Assembly: GCA_903868455.1 (NCBI GenBank)
Contig: CAIPVK010000102.1
Span: forward strand, 1 to 9,802
Length of the DNA: 9,802 nt
Reading direction: 5' to 3'
Origin: an uncultured Opitutia bacterium
GTDB lineage: Bacteria; Verrucomicrobiota; Verrucomicrobiia; Opitutales; UBA953
Position numbers and translations under genes: made by a program. The notes beneath the pieces are model-generated. The model had not been told where the DNA came from and ran no database searches. It worked only from the letters and a program-made list of their open reading frames with translations. Position 1 is the stretch's first letter. Each line of letters begins with the position of its first letter. Of this stretch, positions 1-7,352 are shown piece after piece.

Positions 1-300
1 CGCGCGCGACGACGGCTGGCGCGGCTCGCCGGAGCCGCGGCGGACCGCGCCGCGGCCGAGGGCCTGCGCGCCGCGGCCGCCCCCTTGCTCGAAGGCGAGG
101 ACGCCGCCCTCATCGCGGAGGACGTGGTCCGGGCGCTGGGCGAGGGCGCGGCCGAGGCCGGCGCGATCCGCGCCTGCTTCCGACGGCTCGAGGGCGACCG
201 CTTCGGCGGCGCGCCGGCTTCCGAGCCCGGGCCCGACCCCGCCGAGCGCGCGGCGCTCGCCGCCGCCCTCCTCAGGATGGAGGAACGCCTATGCGCCTGA
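1..300 (+). CDS. C-terminal end of a probable BatD-like protein (5' end outside window)
   Basis: The frame is open from the first base and ends at TGA 298-300, so about 99 C-terminal residues are visible. They are Ala/Arg/Glu-rich, soluble and apparently helical, with an Arg-rich start (RARRRLARLAG) such as might follow a membrane helix, and end in MEERLCA. No motif identifies the family alone. The BatD suggestion comes from position: the gene overlaps the start of a batE-like gene by 10 nt, and in Bat loci batD usually precedes batE. BatD proteins typically carry a cytoplasmic tail after a membrane helix, which fits the composition. A TTG at 85 could act as a start, but the frame is equally codon-like upstream of it, so a truncated longer gene is more likely. 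That it is a coding region is fairly certain; the product name is an inference from its neighbour. Confidence 0.6.
   Translation, partial: RARRRLARLAGAAADRAAAEGLRAAAAPLLEGEDAALIAEDVVRALGEGAAEAGAIRACFRRLEGDRFGGAPASEPGPDPAERAALAAALLRMEERLCA
279..284 (+). promoter_or_regulatory. Shine-Dalgarno sequence of batE
   Basis: GGAGGA lies 6 nt before the ATG at 291, inside the last codons of the upstream gene. It is the clearest ribosome binding site in the window and fixes the batE start. With the 10-nt gene overlap it points to translational coupling. Confidence 0.75.
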
Positions 301-1052
301 TCCTCCTGCCGCTGCTCGCGCTCGCCGCGTCCTGCCCCGCCTCCGGCTGGGAGGAGCGCCATGCCGAGGCGCTGCGCGCCTACGAGGCGGGCGACAACGC
401 CGGCGCCCTCGAGGCCTGGTCGGCCCTGGCCGCCGAGCGCGGGGTCGACGCCGCCTCGCTGGCCGCGATGGGGAACGCCGAGTGGCGGCTCGGGCGCAAG
501 GGCCGCGCGATGGTCTGCTGGGAACGCGCGCTCGTCATGGACCCGCGCGACCCGGTCGCGCGCGCCGGCGTCGCCCACGCCTCGGCGGTCGGCGGCGTCG
601 ACCGCCCGGCCGCGCGCTGGCACGAGCGCTACGCCGCGCTGATGGAGGCGGACGCCTGGATCGCGCTCGCGGCCGCCGCGGGCTGGGCCTGGGTGATCGC
701 CTGGGCGCTTCCCCGCCTGCGCCGCCGGCGGATGGGCGACGCGCACCACCGCGTGGCGCTCGTCGCCGCCACCGCGCTCGCCCTGGCCGCGCCGGCGCTC
801 TGGGGCTGCTGGTCGATCCACCACCGGGCCGTGAACCGGCTGCCGGACGAGCCGCTGAAGCTCACGCCGACCGCCCTCGGCGAGCCGCTGCTCCTCCTCG
901 GCGAGGGCGACGTCGCCCGCGTGGGGCGGACGCTCAACGGCCACGCGCGCGTCGAGCTGGCGGGCGGGCAGGTCGGCTGGGTGCGGCTCGCCGCGCTCGA
1001 GCCGGTGGCGGACGAGGGGCCTCCCCGCTCGCTCGACCCGGCCTCGCCCTGA
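291..1052 (+). CDS. BatE-like TPR and SH3-domain membrane protein
   Basis: A 253-residue envelope protein. Residues 1-18 form a signal peptide (MRLILLPLLALAASCPAS); C15 sits in a weak lipobox-like AASC, so a lipoprotein is possible but not assured. Residues about 22-97 form one to two TPR-like helical repeats (EALRAYEAGDNAGALEAW, then a GNAEWRLGRKGRAMVCWERAL segment closing with the typical MDPRDP). Two membrane helices follow at about 121-140 and 154-174, separated by the positive loop PRLRRRRMGD. Residues about 185-240 look like an SH3-type beta barrel, with the ending GQVGWVRLAALEPV. TPR, two helices and SH3 match BatE-like proteins of Bat (aerotolerance-named) loci, whose biochemical role is unsettled. 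It is probably co-transcribed with the overlapping upstream gene. Start: ATG with a strong SD. Coding is certain and architecture is good; the BatE name also leans on context. Confidence 0.75.
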   Translation: MRLILLPLLALAASCPASGWEERHAEALRAYEAGDNAGALEAWSALAAERGVDAASLAAMGNAEWRLGRKGRAMVCWERALVMDPRDPVARAGVAHASAVGGVDRPAARWHERYAALMEADAWIALAAAAGWAWVIAWALPRLRRRRMGDAHHRVALVAATALALAAPALWGCWSIHHRAVNRLPDEPLKLTPTALGEPLLLLGEGDVARVGRTLNGHARVELAGGQVGWVRLAALEPVADEGPPRSLDPASP

Positions 1053-1096
1053 GCGGTTTTCCTCGCCCCCGCGGCCGCCGCGCCTAGGGTCGGCGC

Positions 1097-2221
1097 GTGC
1101 GCCTCCTCGACCGCCTCGTGCTCGGCGAGGTGGCGGCCGCGACGGCCGCCGCCACCGGCGGCGGCGTGTTCGTGCTGAGCGCGGGCAACGTGGTGAAGCA
1201 GATCGCGGGCGAGGTGGCCTCGGGCCGGATGACCGCCCTGCAGGCCGCCGAGCTTGTCGCCCTGGTCATGCCGGGGGTCGTCCCCTACGCCCTGCCCCTC
1301 GGCGTCCTGACCGGCATCCTCATCGCCTTCGGCCGGCTCGGCGCGCAGAACGAGCTGACCGCGATGCGCGCGGGGGGCGTGTCGCTCGGGCGCATCGCGG
1401 CGCCCGCGCTCCTCCTCGCGGGCCTGCTGTCCCTCGCCGCCGCCGCCGTCAACCTCGAGGTGGCGCCGCGGGCCAACACCGCCTACCGCGACCTGCTGCG
1501 CGGGGCGGCCGAGCGCAACCCCGTCGCGGCCATCGTCCCGGGCGAGCTCTGCCGGGCCTTCCCCGGCGCGGTCCTGCGGGCGGGCGGGCGCGACGGCGAC
1601 AAGCTGACGGACCTCGCGCTCTGGCGGGTGGACGGCGCCGGGCGCATCACGCAGAGCCTGCACGCGCGCGAGGCGACCGCGCGGCTCGCGGAGGACGACG
1701 CGGGCGGCCGGCGCCTCGTCATCGACGCGCGCGACGTGCGGGTGGACCGCCGCTCGGGCGGCGAGTCCCGCGCCTCGACCTACGCCAGCCTCGAGCGCGC
1801 CGAGACGGTGATCCCGCTCGGCGCGGCCCAGGAGGGGCGTCGCAAGCTGCGCTGGCTGACCACGTCCGAGCTGCTCGGCGCCGCGCGCGACGGCTGGGAT
1901 GTCGCCCCGGACGCCGACGCGGCGACGCGCGAGCGCTCCCGCCTCGACGCCGCGCGCCAGCTGCACGCGCACCTCGCCGGCGCCGCCGCCATCCTCGCCC
2001 TCGCCGCGCTGGCCATCCCGCTCTCCCTGCGGGTCGGCCGCAGCGAGACGCTGGCCAACGCCGGCCTCGGCCTGGCCGTGGCGCTCGGCCACTACCTGCT
2101 GACCGCCGCGGCCGGCTGGATCCCGTCGACCGCCGCGCCGCCCGCCCTGCTGGCCTGGGCCCCGACCTTGGCCGTGGCCGCGCTCGGCGCCTGGCTCTTC
2201 CGCCGCGCCTCGGCGCGCTGA
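1097..2221 (+). CDS. LptF/LptG-family LPS export permease
   Basis: A 374-residue inner-membrane protein of the YjgP/YjgQ family. In the family, LptF and LptG pair with the ATPase LptB to lift lipopolysaccharide from the inner membrane onto the LptC/LptA bridge. Six membrane helices are visible at about 13-30, 55-78, 100-118, 290-310, 322-340 and 349-367, three on each side of a periplasmic domain (about 120-287) that would be the jellyroll. The cytoplasmic loop after helix 2 carries the hallmark RLGAQNELTAMRAGGVS (80-96), the coupling region for LptB. Length is normal. The start is GTG, with a weak AGGG (1086-1089) 7 nt upstream; no ATG is usable. It begins 44 bp after batE on the same strand, so read-through is possible. 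Only one permease is present here; whether it is LptF or LptG cannot be decided, and the partner must lie elsewhere. Confidence 0.87.
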   Translation: MRLLDRLVLGEVAAATAAATGGGVFVLSAGNVVKQIAGEVASGRMTALQAAELVALVMPGVVPYALPLGVLTGILIAFGRLGAQNELTAMRAGGVSLGRIAAPALLLAGLLSLAAAAVNLEVAPRANTAYRDLLRGAAERNPVAAIVPGELCRAFPGAVLRAGGRDGDKLTDLALWRVDGAGRITQSLHAREATARLAEDDAGGRRLVIDARDVRVDRRSGGESRASTYASLERAETVIPLGAAQEGRRKLRWLTTSELLGAARDGWDVAPDADAATRERSRLDAARQLHAHLAGAAAILALAALAIPLSLRVGRSETLANAGLGLAVALGHYLLTAAAGWIPSTAAPPALLAWAPTLAVAALGAWLFRRASAR

Positions 2222-2231
2222 GGCTCAGCGC
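2215..2231. repeat. Perfect hairpin containing both convergent stop codons
   Basis: GCGCTGA (2215-2221), loop GGC (2222-2224), TCAGCGC (2225-2231): a 7-bp perfect inverted repeat with a 3-nt loop. The left TGA ends the LptF/G gene and the right TCA is the ctaG stop on the other strand, so the loop is exactly the intergenic space. It could be a very small bidirectional terminator, but neither side has a T tract. The symmetry partly follows from both genes ending in CGC TGA. Confidence 0.6.
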
Positions 2232-3001
2232 TCGGCCCGGTACCAGGCCATGAAGGCGAAGGCCATGTGCCAGAGCGAGAAGCCCTCGTTGAAGAGCTTC
2301 ATGCAGGCCGCGCCCAGGACCTGGTCCTGGAGGGGATCGAGGTCGAGCAGGCGCGGGGCGAGGCGATAGGTGTCGTAGACGGGCTGGTCGCCGAAGATGA
2401 GCGCGGCCCACAGCGGGAGGTCGGCGACCATCAGGGCCACGGAGTAGAGGATGGCCTTGCCGTGGGTGAGCGGCGGCAGCGCGCGGGAGCGGCTGACCAA
2501 GGGCCACGCGAGCAGGAGGGCGGGCAGGAAGACCGTCCAGTGCTCGATGACGTGGACCGTGCGGTCCGCCAGGGCCCATTCGTAGAGCTCGGGGAAATGC
2601 CAGCAGGAGAAGACGAGGGTGAAGACGCCGGCCGCGACCACGGGGTGGGTCGCGAGGCCGAGCGCGCGCCGGGCGCGGGGCGAGCGCGCGAGCCAGGGGT
2701 CGAGCAGCTCGGGCGGGATCCCGGAGGCGATGAGCGGGGCGGCGACGTAGATGAGCAGCATGTGCTGCAGCATGTGGGCCGAGAACAGGTAGGCCTCGCC
2801 GACCTGGTCGAGCGGCGAGCCCACCGCGAGGTAGGCGGCGAGGACGCCGAGGTGGTAGCGGACGGCCGCCCCGACGGGGTAGGGGGTGCCCGGGGCGAGC
2901 CGCGCGCGCAAGGGACCGCAGGCGATCGCGTGCAGCCAGACCGCCGCGACGACGGTCAGCACCAGCAGGGGCTCGGTGTGCCAGTGGAGCGGCAGCGTCA
3001 T
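2225..3001 (-). CDS. ctaG: CtaG, caa3-type cytochrome c oxidase assembly factor
   Basis: A 258-residue polytopic membrane protein with about seven hydrophobic helices (roughly 11-28, 45-63, 72-94, 118-135, 146-168, 182-203, 235-253). It belongs to the caa3_CtaG family of Bacillus CtaG type, not the Cox11-like CtaG of proteobacteria. Visible hallmarks are SAHMLQHMLL (74-83), with H76 and H80, CWHFPELYEWA (133-143), a second His pair at H150 and H154, and DLDPLQDQVLGAACMK (220-235). The histidines are candidate copper ligands. Family members are needed for active caa3 oxidase, probably at CuB assembly in subunit I. The start ATG lies 4 bp after the preceding lipoprotein gene, so it is the last gene of the cox operon; no SD sequence is visible. 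It converges with the LptF/G gene across 3 bp. Confidence 0.92.
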   Translation of the reverse strand: MTLPLHWHTEPLLVLTVVAAVWLHAIACGPLRARLAPGTPYPVGAAVRYHLGVLAAYLAVGSPLDQVGEAYLFSAHMLQHMLLIYVAAPLIASGIPPELLDPWLARSPRARRALGLATHPVVAAGVFTLVFSCWHFPELYEWALADRTVHVIEHWTVFLPALLLAWPLVSRSRALPPLTHGKAILYSVALMVADLPLWAALIFGDQPVYDTYRLAPRLLDLDPLQDQVLGAACMKLFNEGFSLWHMAFAFMAWYRAER

Positions 3002-3005
3002 GGGC

Positions 3006-4274
3006 TCAGCGGTCGGCGAGGCGGGCCTCGATCTCGGTCGGCGTGTCGTCGAACCTGACCCAGCCGACCAGCCGGGCCTCGCCGGGGGCGAGGGCGGCCG
3101 AGCTCGGAAGGGGGCGCAGGCGGAAGCCGCCGGGAGAGGGCGCGAGGAGCTCGTGGCCGCCGAGGCCGTCGCAGGCGCCGGCGTCGCCCTGCCGCCAGGA
3201 AACGAGGACCTCGGCCGGGGCCATCGGCAGGGCGCCGGAGTTGACGAGGAGGATGCGCCGCGTCGCGTCGTCCTCGGTCTCCTCGACGCGCGCCTCGAGG
3301 TGGCGCGGCGGCGAGCGTCCGTCGAGCGCGGCGCGCAGGCCCTCGGCGGACCAGACGCCGGCCTCGCCCGGGATGGGCAGGCGGAACCAGTCGGCGCCCC
3401 CGAGGTTGGCCGGCCCGTGGCTGGCCAGGCGGCGGGCGACGCGGGCGACGGCCTCGGGATCGGGGGCGAGCAGGCGCACGCGCGCGGTGCCGGGAGGCGG
3501 GCGGATGCCGACGAGCACGCGGCCCACCTCGGTCCCGGCCTCGTCGAGGCAGGCGTAGTGGGCGGAGATCGGGATGCCCAGTCGCGCGGGGCGGCCGAGC
3601 GCGGCGATGTCGGCGAACAGGAGATCGAGCGCCTCGGGGTCCGGCAGGGCGGGGTCGCCGCCGAGGACCATGCCGCGCATGAGGTTGACGGTCAGGACGT
3701 CGGCCGACGCGGCGAGCTCGGCGATGCCGGGCTCGCGGAGCTGGGACGGCAGGACGGTCGCGCCCACGCGCAGGCCGGGGAAGCGGAGGCGGAACGTGTC
3801 GATGGCGCGCGCGAGCGACTCAAGCCGGCCCGGGGGGCATTCGGTCTCGAGATGGACGCCCGTGACGCGGACCTCGGCGGCGCGGGCGGCGGCGAGGGCG
3901 GCGGCCAGGAGGTCGCCGGAGGGACCCAGGCGGACCTCGCCGCGCGCCGCGTAGGCCCCGCGGCCGACCAGCACCCCGAGGTCGACGGGGCGGCCCGAGG
4001 CGGCCACGGACGGCCAGTCGACGGCGAAGGCGACGGGCTCGGGCGCGACGCCGGCGTGGCCGACGTGCACGACGAGCCGCGCGAGGCGCGGGTCGAGGCG
4101 GTCGCGGCCGAGGGCCAGGCCCGAGTCGGTCCCCCAGGAGGGCGTCCAGACGGCGGCCCGATGGTCGACGGGAGGCGCGCCCTCCGGGCGGGGCGCGGGC
4201 CCGCAGGCCGCGAGGAGGACGGCGACCCCGGCCCCGGCGAGGGCCCGGGCGAGCGCTCGCGTCAGCCGAACCAA
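3006..4274 (-). CDS. DUF3142-like lipoprotein inside the oxidase operon
   Basis: A 422-residue predicted lipoprotein of unknown function. The N-terminus is a basic, hydrophobic signal ending in a perfect lipobox, LAAC, with C24 as the lipidated residue. Residues about 41-245 resemble DUF3142 in order and spacing: VWTPSW (42-47), VDWPSVAASGRPVDLGVLV (85-103), VTGVHLETEC (137-146) where the family usually has a GxEIDxDC-like strand, LARAIDTFRLRFPGL (154-168), VGATVLPSQL (170-179), ELAASADVLTVNLM (186-199) and RLGIPISAHY (231-240). Alternating strands and helices suggest a TIM-barrel-like fold. Residues about 325-415 look like a separate beta-rich domain. The TTG start at 4274 is the only one that keeps the signal peptide, and it overlaps coxD by 13 nt, implying coupled translation. 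No oxidase role is known for this family. The DUF3142 match is my recollection of its pattern, not a search. Confidence 0.65.
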   Translation of the reverse strand: MVRLTRALARALAGAGVAVLLAACGPAPRPEGAPPVDHRAAVWTPSWGTDSGLALGRDRLDPRLARLVVHVGHAGVAPEPVAFAVDWPSVAASGRPVDLGVLVGRGAYAARGEVRLGPSGDLLAAALAAARAAEVRVTGVHLETECPPGRLESLARAIDTFRLRFPGLRVGATVLPSQLREPGIAELAASADVLTVNLMRGMVLGGDPALPDPEALDLLFADIAALGRPARLGIPISAHYACLDEAGTEVGRVLVGIRPPPGTARVRLLAPDPEAVARVARRLASHGPANLGGADWFRLPIPGEAGVWSAEGLRAALDGRSPPRHLEARVEETEDDATRRILLVNSGALPMAPAEVLVSWRQGDAGACDGLGGHELLAPSPGGFRLRPLPSSAALAPGEARLVGWVRFDDTPTEIEARLADR

Positions 4275-4606
4275 AGCGTGTCGACCCGGTCGAAGGAGAA
4301 GAGGGCGACCAGGGCGGTGAAGGTGGCGCAGGCCAGCGCGAGGCCGGCGACGAAGAGCCAGAGCAGCAGGCGGGCGTCGTAGATCAGGTGCATGAACCAG
4401 AGCACGACGGCGAAGAACTTGACCACCGAGAGCACGCCGAGGCCGAGGAGGAGGACCCAGGGGGCGAGCGGGAGGAAGATCGCGACGATCTCGACGCCGG
4501 TGATGACGGCGAGCCAGAGCGCGAGGGTGATGAAGTGGTGGTAGCGGCGCGTCTCCTCGGCGAGGAGGGCGCGGTCGGCGGCGGGGGAGGCGGCGTGGGC
4601 GGACAT
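4262..4606 (-). CDS. coxD: Cytochrome c oxidase subunit IV, bacterial (CoxD/CyoD-like)
   Basis: A 114-residue membrane protein with three helices (about 25-47, 50-72, 80-104) after a short soluble N-terminus (MSAHAASPAADRALLAEETRR with a following YHH). The segment SVVKFFAVVLWFMHLIYD (60-77) is the signature of the small prokaryotic subunit IV of caa3 and bo3 oxidases, which stabilises the core complex and has no cofactor. Length is typical. The frame stays open far upstream through coxC because of the high GC, but the ATG at 4606 is set by homology and lies 5 bp after the coxC stop. Its first 18 bases nearly repeat the coxC start (17 of 18 identical). No SD is visible. Its 3' end overlaps the downstream lipoprotein gene by 13 nt. 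Confidence 0.88.
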   Translation of the reverse strand: MSAHAASPAADRALLAEETRRYHHFITLALWLAVITGVEIVAIFLPLAPWVLLLGLGVLSVVKFFAVVLWFMHLIYDARLLLWLFVAGLALACATFTALVALFSFDRVDTLWFG

Positions 4607-4611
4607 GGCGG

Positions 4612-5268
4612 TCAGGACAGGGGGAGGCCGGCGCCCCAGATGCCGTTGGGCCCGAGGTACTCGACGAGGTAGACGACGGTGAAGATGATGATCCAGACGA
4701 TGTCGACGAAGTGCCAGTAGAGGCCGGCGACCTCGACGTCCAGCGCCCCGCCGTGGCCGCGGAGGCGGCCGGTGAAGCTGTAGAAGTAGAGCAGGATGAG
4801 CCAGAGGACGCCGATGGCCACGTGGGTGCCGTGCGTGCCGGTCAGGACGTAGAAGGTCGACCCGAAGACGCTGTTCTGGATGGTCAGGCCCTTCTGCCAG
4901 AAGTGGGTGAACTCGTAGACCTGGCAGCCGAGGAACACGAGGCCGAAGGCGATCACCCCGAGGACGTTGCGGCGGAAGGAGGCGACCTGGCCCTTGTGCA
5001 TGGCCGAGACGGCGAGCGCCATCAGGAACGAGGACATCAGGAGGATGAACGTCGAGAAGGACGTCAGCTCGATGTCGAAGAGGTTCTGGATGAAGCGCTC
5101 GTGGCCCTCGGCGTCGGTGAAGCCGGTGGGGTAGAGCTTGCGGTAGAGCAGGTGCGTCGAGATCAGCGTCCCGAAGAACATGCAATCCGAGGCGAGGAAC
5201 AGCCACATGATGAGCTTCTTGTGGTCGATCCCCGTGGAGGTCGGGGCGGCGGCGGCGTGGTCGGACAT
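4612..5268 (-). CDS. coxC: Cytochrome c oxidase subunit III
   Basis: A 218-residue integral membrane subunit with five helices at about 17-40, 70-90, 101-120, 138-163 and 182-207. Family motifs include FLASDCMFFGTL (24-35), the Glu in CQVYEFTHFW (115-124), LTGTHGTHVAIG (142-153) and YWHFVDIVWIIIF (184-196). Subunit III has no metal; it binds subunit I and helps sustain proton uptake. The mitochondrial-type protein has seven helices; here the first two are absent and two extra helices sit at the C-terminus of CoxA, the arrangement known from Bacillus-type caa3 oxidases. The ATG at 5268 lies 21 bp after the coxA stop. The N-terminal MSDHAAAAP resembles those of CoxA and CoxD. No SD is visible. 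Confidence 0.93.
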   Translation of the reverse strand: MSDHAAAAPTSTGIDHKKLIMWLFLASDCMFFGTLISTHLLYRKLYPTGFTDAEGHERFIQNLFDIELTSFSTFILLMSSFLMALAVSAMHKGQVASFRRNVLGVIAFGLVFLGCQVYEFTHFWQKGLTIQNSVFGSTFYVLTGTHGTHVAIGVLWLILLYFYSFTGRLRGHGGALDVEVAGLYWHFVDIVWIIIFTVVYLVEYLGPNGIWGAGLPLS

Positions 5269-5289
5269 GGGGGCTTGCGGGGCGAGGGT

Positions 5290-7329
5290 TCAGCGGGCGG
5301 CCTCCGCGGGGGCGGGGGCGGGCGAGGGGGTCGCGGCGGGCGTGACGAGCTGGTAGCCGCCCGGACCCTCGAGGGCCCAGAGCCAGATCCCGAGGAAGAG
5401 GACGCCGAGGCCGGACACGACGGCCCAGCCGGCGTGCGGGATGCCCATGGCCATCATCGGGACGGCGAGTCCCACGATGAGGAAGCCGGCGGAGGCGAGC
5501 AGGGGCATCCAGGACTGCGAGGGCATGTGGACGCCCGCGGGGCCGCCGTCGTCCAGCGCGCCGACCTTGGGGCCGCCGTGCTTGTGGGCGAACCAGGCGT
5601 CGCGCGTGGCGACGACCGGCGTCTGGGCGAAGTTGTAGGCGGGGACCGGCGAGGGCAGCGACCACTCGAGGGTGCGCGCGTCCCAGGGGTCGGACTCGCA
5701 CCTGCGGCCGCGGAAGGCGGTCCAGGCGAGGTTGGCGAAGGCGAGGAAGACGCCGATGCCGAGCACGAAGGCGCCGATGGTGGCGACGAGGTTCCAGTCC
5801 TCCCAGCCGTAGCCGGCCTGGTAGGTGTGGGTGCGTCGGGGCTGGCCGGCGAGGCCGAGGTAGTGCATCGGGCCGAAGGCCATGTTGAAGCCGAAGATGA
5901 CCAGGCCGGAGGCGACGTAGGCCACGGTGGCGTTCGGCATGCGGCCGAAGATCTTGGGGAACCAGAAGTAGAGGCCGGCCATCAGGCCGAGCAGGACGCC
6001 GCCGACGAGGACGTAGTGGAAGTGCGCGACGACGAAGTAGGTGTCCTGCTGCTGCGCGTCGGCCGGGGCGGCGGAGTGCATGATGCCCGAGAAGCCGCCG
6101 AGCATGAACATCCAGATGAAGCCCAGGGAGAGCACCATGGGCGGGGTGAAGCGGACGCGGCCGCCCCAGATGGTGCCGATCCAGTTGAAGATCTTCACGC
6201 CGGTGGGGACGGCGATGGCCATGGTCAGGAGGGAGAACGCGGCGGTGGGGATGGGCCCGAGGCCGGTGGTGAACATGTGGTGGCTCCAGACGGCGAAGCC
6301 GAGGAAACCGATGACCGCGCCGGAGAAGACGATGATGGGGTAGCCGAAGAGGGGCTTCTTGGAGAAGGTGGGCAGGATCTCCGAGACGATGCCCATCGCG
6401 GGGAGGACGAGGATGTAGACCTCGGGGTGGCCGAAGATCCAGAAGAGGTGCTGCCAGAGGATGGGCTGGCCGCCGTTGGTCGGGTTGAAGAAGTTCGCGC
6501 CGAAGGTGCGGTCGAACATCAGCTGGATGAGGGCGACGGTGATGGCGGGGAAGGCGAAGATGATGAGGAAGGCGGTGACCAGGGTCATCCAGGTGAAGAC
6601 GGGCAGGCGCATCATCGTCATGCCGGGCGCGCGCATGTTGAGGATGGTGACGATGAAGTTGAAGGAGGCCGCGAGGGAGGCGACGCCGAGGATCTGGATG
6701 CCGATGATCCAGAAGTCGGTGCCCACGCCGGTGAAGCGGGGGGCGTGCAGGGCGGCGTCGGCCTGGCCGAAGGTGCCGGAGAGCGGCGCGTAGGAGAACC
6801 AGCCGTTGGCGGGGGCGAAGTCGGTGTAGGTCAGCGACTGGTACCAGGCGAAATCCCTGAACCAGCCGGCGAGGTGGCCGACCTCGAAGACCCAGGAGGC
6901 GTTGAGGGCGAGCGCGCCGAAGACGAAGGTCCAGAGCGAGAAGGCGTTGAGCCGGGGGAAGGCGACGTCGCGGGCCCCGATCTGGAGCGGCACGAGGAAG
7001 TTGAAGAAGGCCGCGGAGAGCGGCATCACGCCCAGGAAGATCATGGTCGTCCCGTGCATGGTGAACATCTGGTTGTAGGTGCGCGCGGAGATGAACGCGT
7101 TCTCGGGCGCCGCCAGCTGGGTGCGGATGGCGAGGGCCTCCACGCCGCCGAGGAGGAAGAAGAGCATGGCGAAGGCGCCGTAGAGGATGCCGATCTTCTT
7201 GTGGTCGACGGTGGTGAGCCAGTCGAGCAGGCCGGTGGTGCGGTCGGGACGCAGCAGGCCGATGTCGCTCCGCTCGGGCGGGAGCTCGGTCTTGTCGGCG
7301 ACGGGGGCGTGGTGGGCGGCGTGGGCCAT
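5290..7329 (-). CDS. coxA: Cytochrome c oxidase subunit I (caa3 type, A1 family)
   Basis: The 679-residue catalytic subunit, which reduces O2 to water and pumps protons. All key residues are present: heme a ligands H92 (MHGTTM) and H438; CuB ligands H301, H350 and H351 (GHPEVY, WSHHMFTTG); Y305, which should cross-link to H301; heme a3 ligand H436 (AHFHYV). E303 in GHPEVY, D121 and N128 (D-channel, ARDVAFPRLN) and K379 (K-channel, TGVKIFNW) place it in the A1 family. Beyond the 12-helix core a soluble stretch (about 541-606) leads to two extra helices (about 607-630, 634-652), matching the helices missing from CoxC, then an Ala/Pro-rich tail. Start: I prefer ATG 7329 because its HAA-rich beginning matches CoxC and CoxD. 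A GTG at 7356 overlaps the coxB stop as GTGA and would add nine residues. No SD supports either. Confidence 0.95.
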   Translation of the reverse strand: MAHAAHHAPVADKTELPPERSDIGLLRPDRTTGLLDWLTTVDHKKIGILYGAFAMLFFLLGGVEALAIRTQLAAPENAFISARTYNQMFTMHGTTMIFLGVMPLSAAFFNFLVPLQIGARDVAFPRLNAFSLWTFVFGALALNASWVFEVGHLAGWFRDFAWYQSLTYTDFAPANGWFSYAPLSGTFGQADAALHAPRFTGVGTDFWIIGIQILGVASLAASFNFIVTILNMRAPGMTMMRLPVFTWMTLVTAFLIIFAFPAITVALIQLMFDRTFGANFFNPTNGGQPILWQHLFWIFGHPEVYILVLPAMGIVSEILPTFSKKPLFGYPIIVFSGAVIGFLGFAVWSHHMFTTGLGPIPTAAFSLLTMAIAVPTGVKIFNWIGTIWGGRVRFTPPMVLSLGFIWMFMLGGFSGIMHSAAPADAQQQDTYFVVAHFHYVLVGGVLLGLMAGLYFWFPKIFGRMPNATVAYVASGLVIFGFNMAFGPMHYLGLAGQPRRTHTYQAGYGWEDWNLVATIGAFVLGIGVFLAFANLAWTAFRGRRCESDPWDARTLEWSLPSPVPAYNFAQTPVVATRDAWFAHKHGGPKVGALDDGGPAGVHMPSQSWMPLLASAGFLIVGLAVPMMAMGIPHAGWAVVSGLGVLFLGIWLWALEGPGGYQLVTPAATPSPAPAPAEAAR

Positions 7330-7352
7330 GGCGATGGGTGCGGAAAGGGGGA

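Noticed and set aside
629..2092. 487-codon minus-strand frame opposite batE and the LptF/G gene
   Set aside because: No motif, low-complexity content, and the plus strand encodes recognisable membrane proteins here.
2886..4382. 498-codon plus-strand frame opposite the lipoprotein gene
   Set aside because: Its composition is typical of antisense translation (Gly/Arg/Glu/Ala-rich, no motifs), while the minus-strand frame has a signal peptide, a lipobox and family-like motifs.
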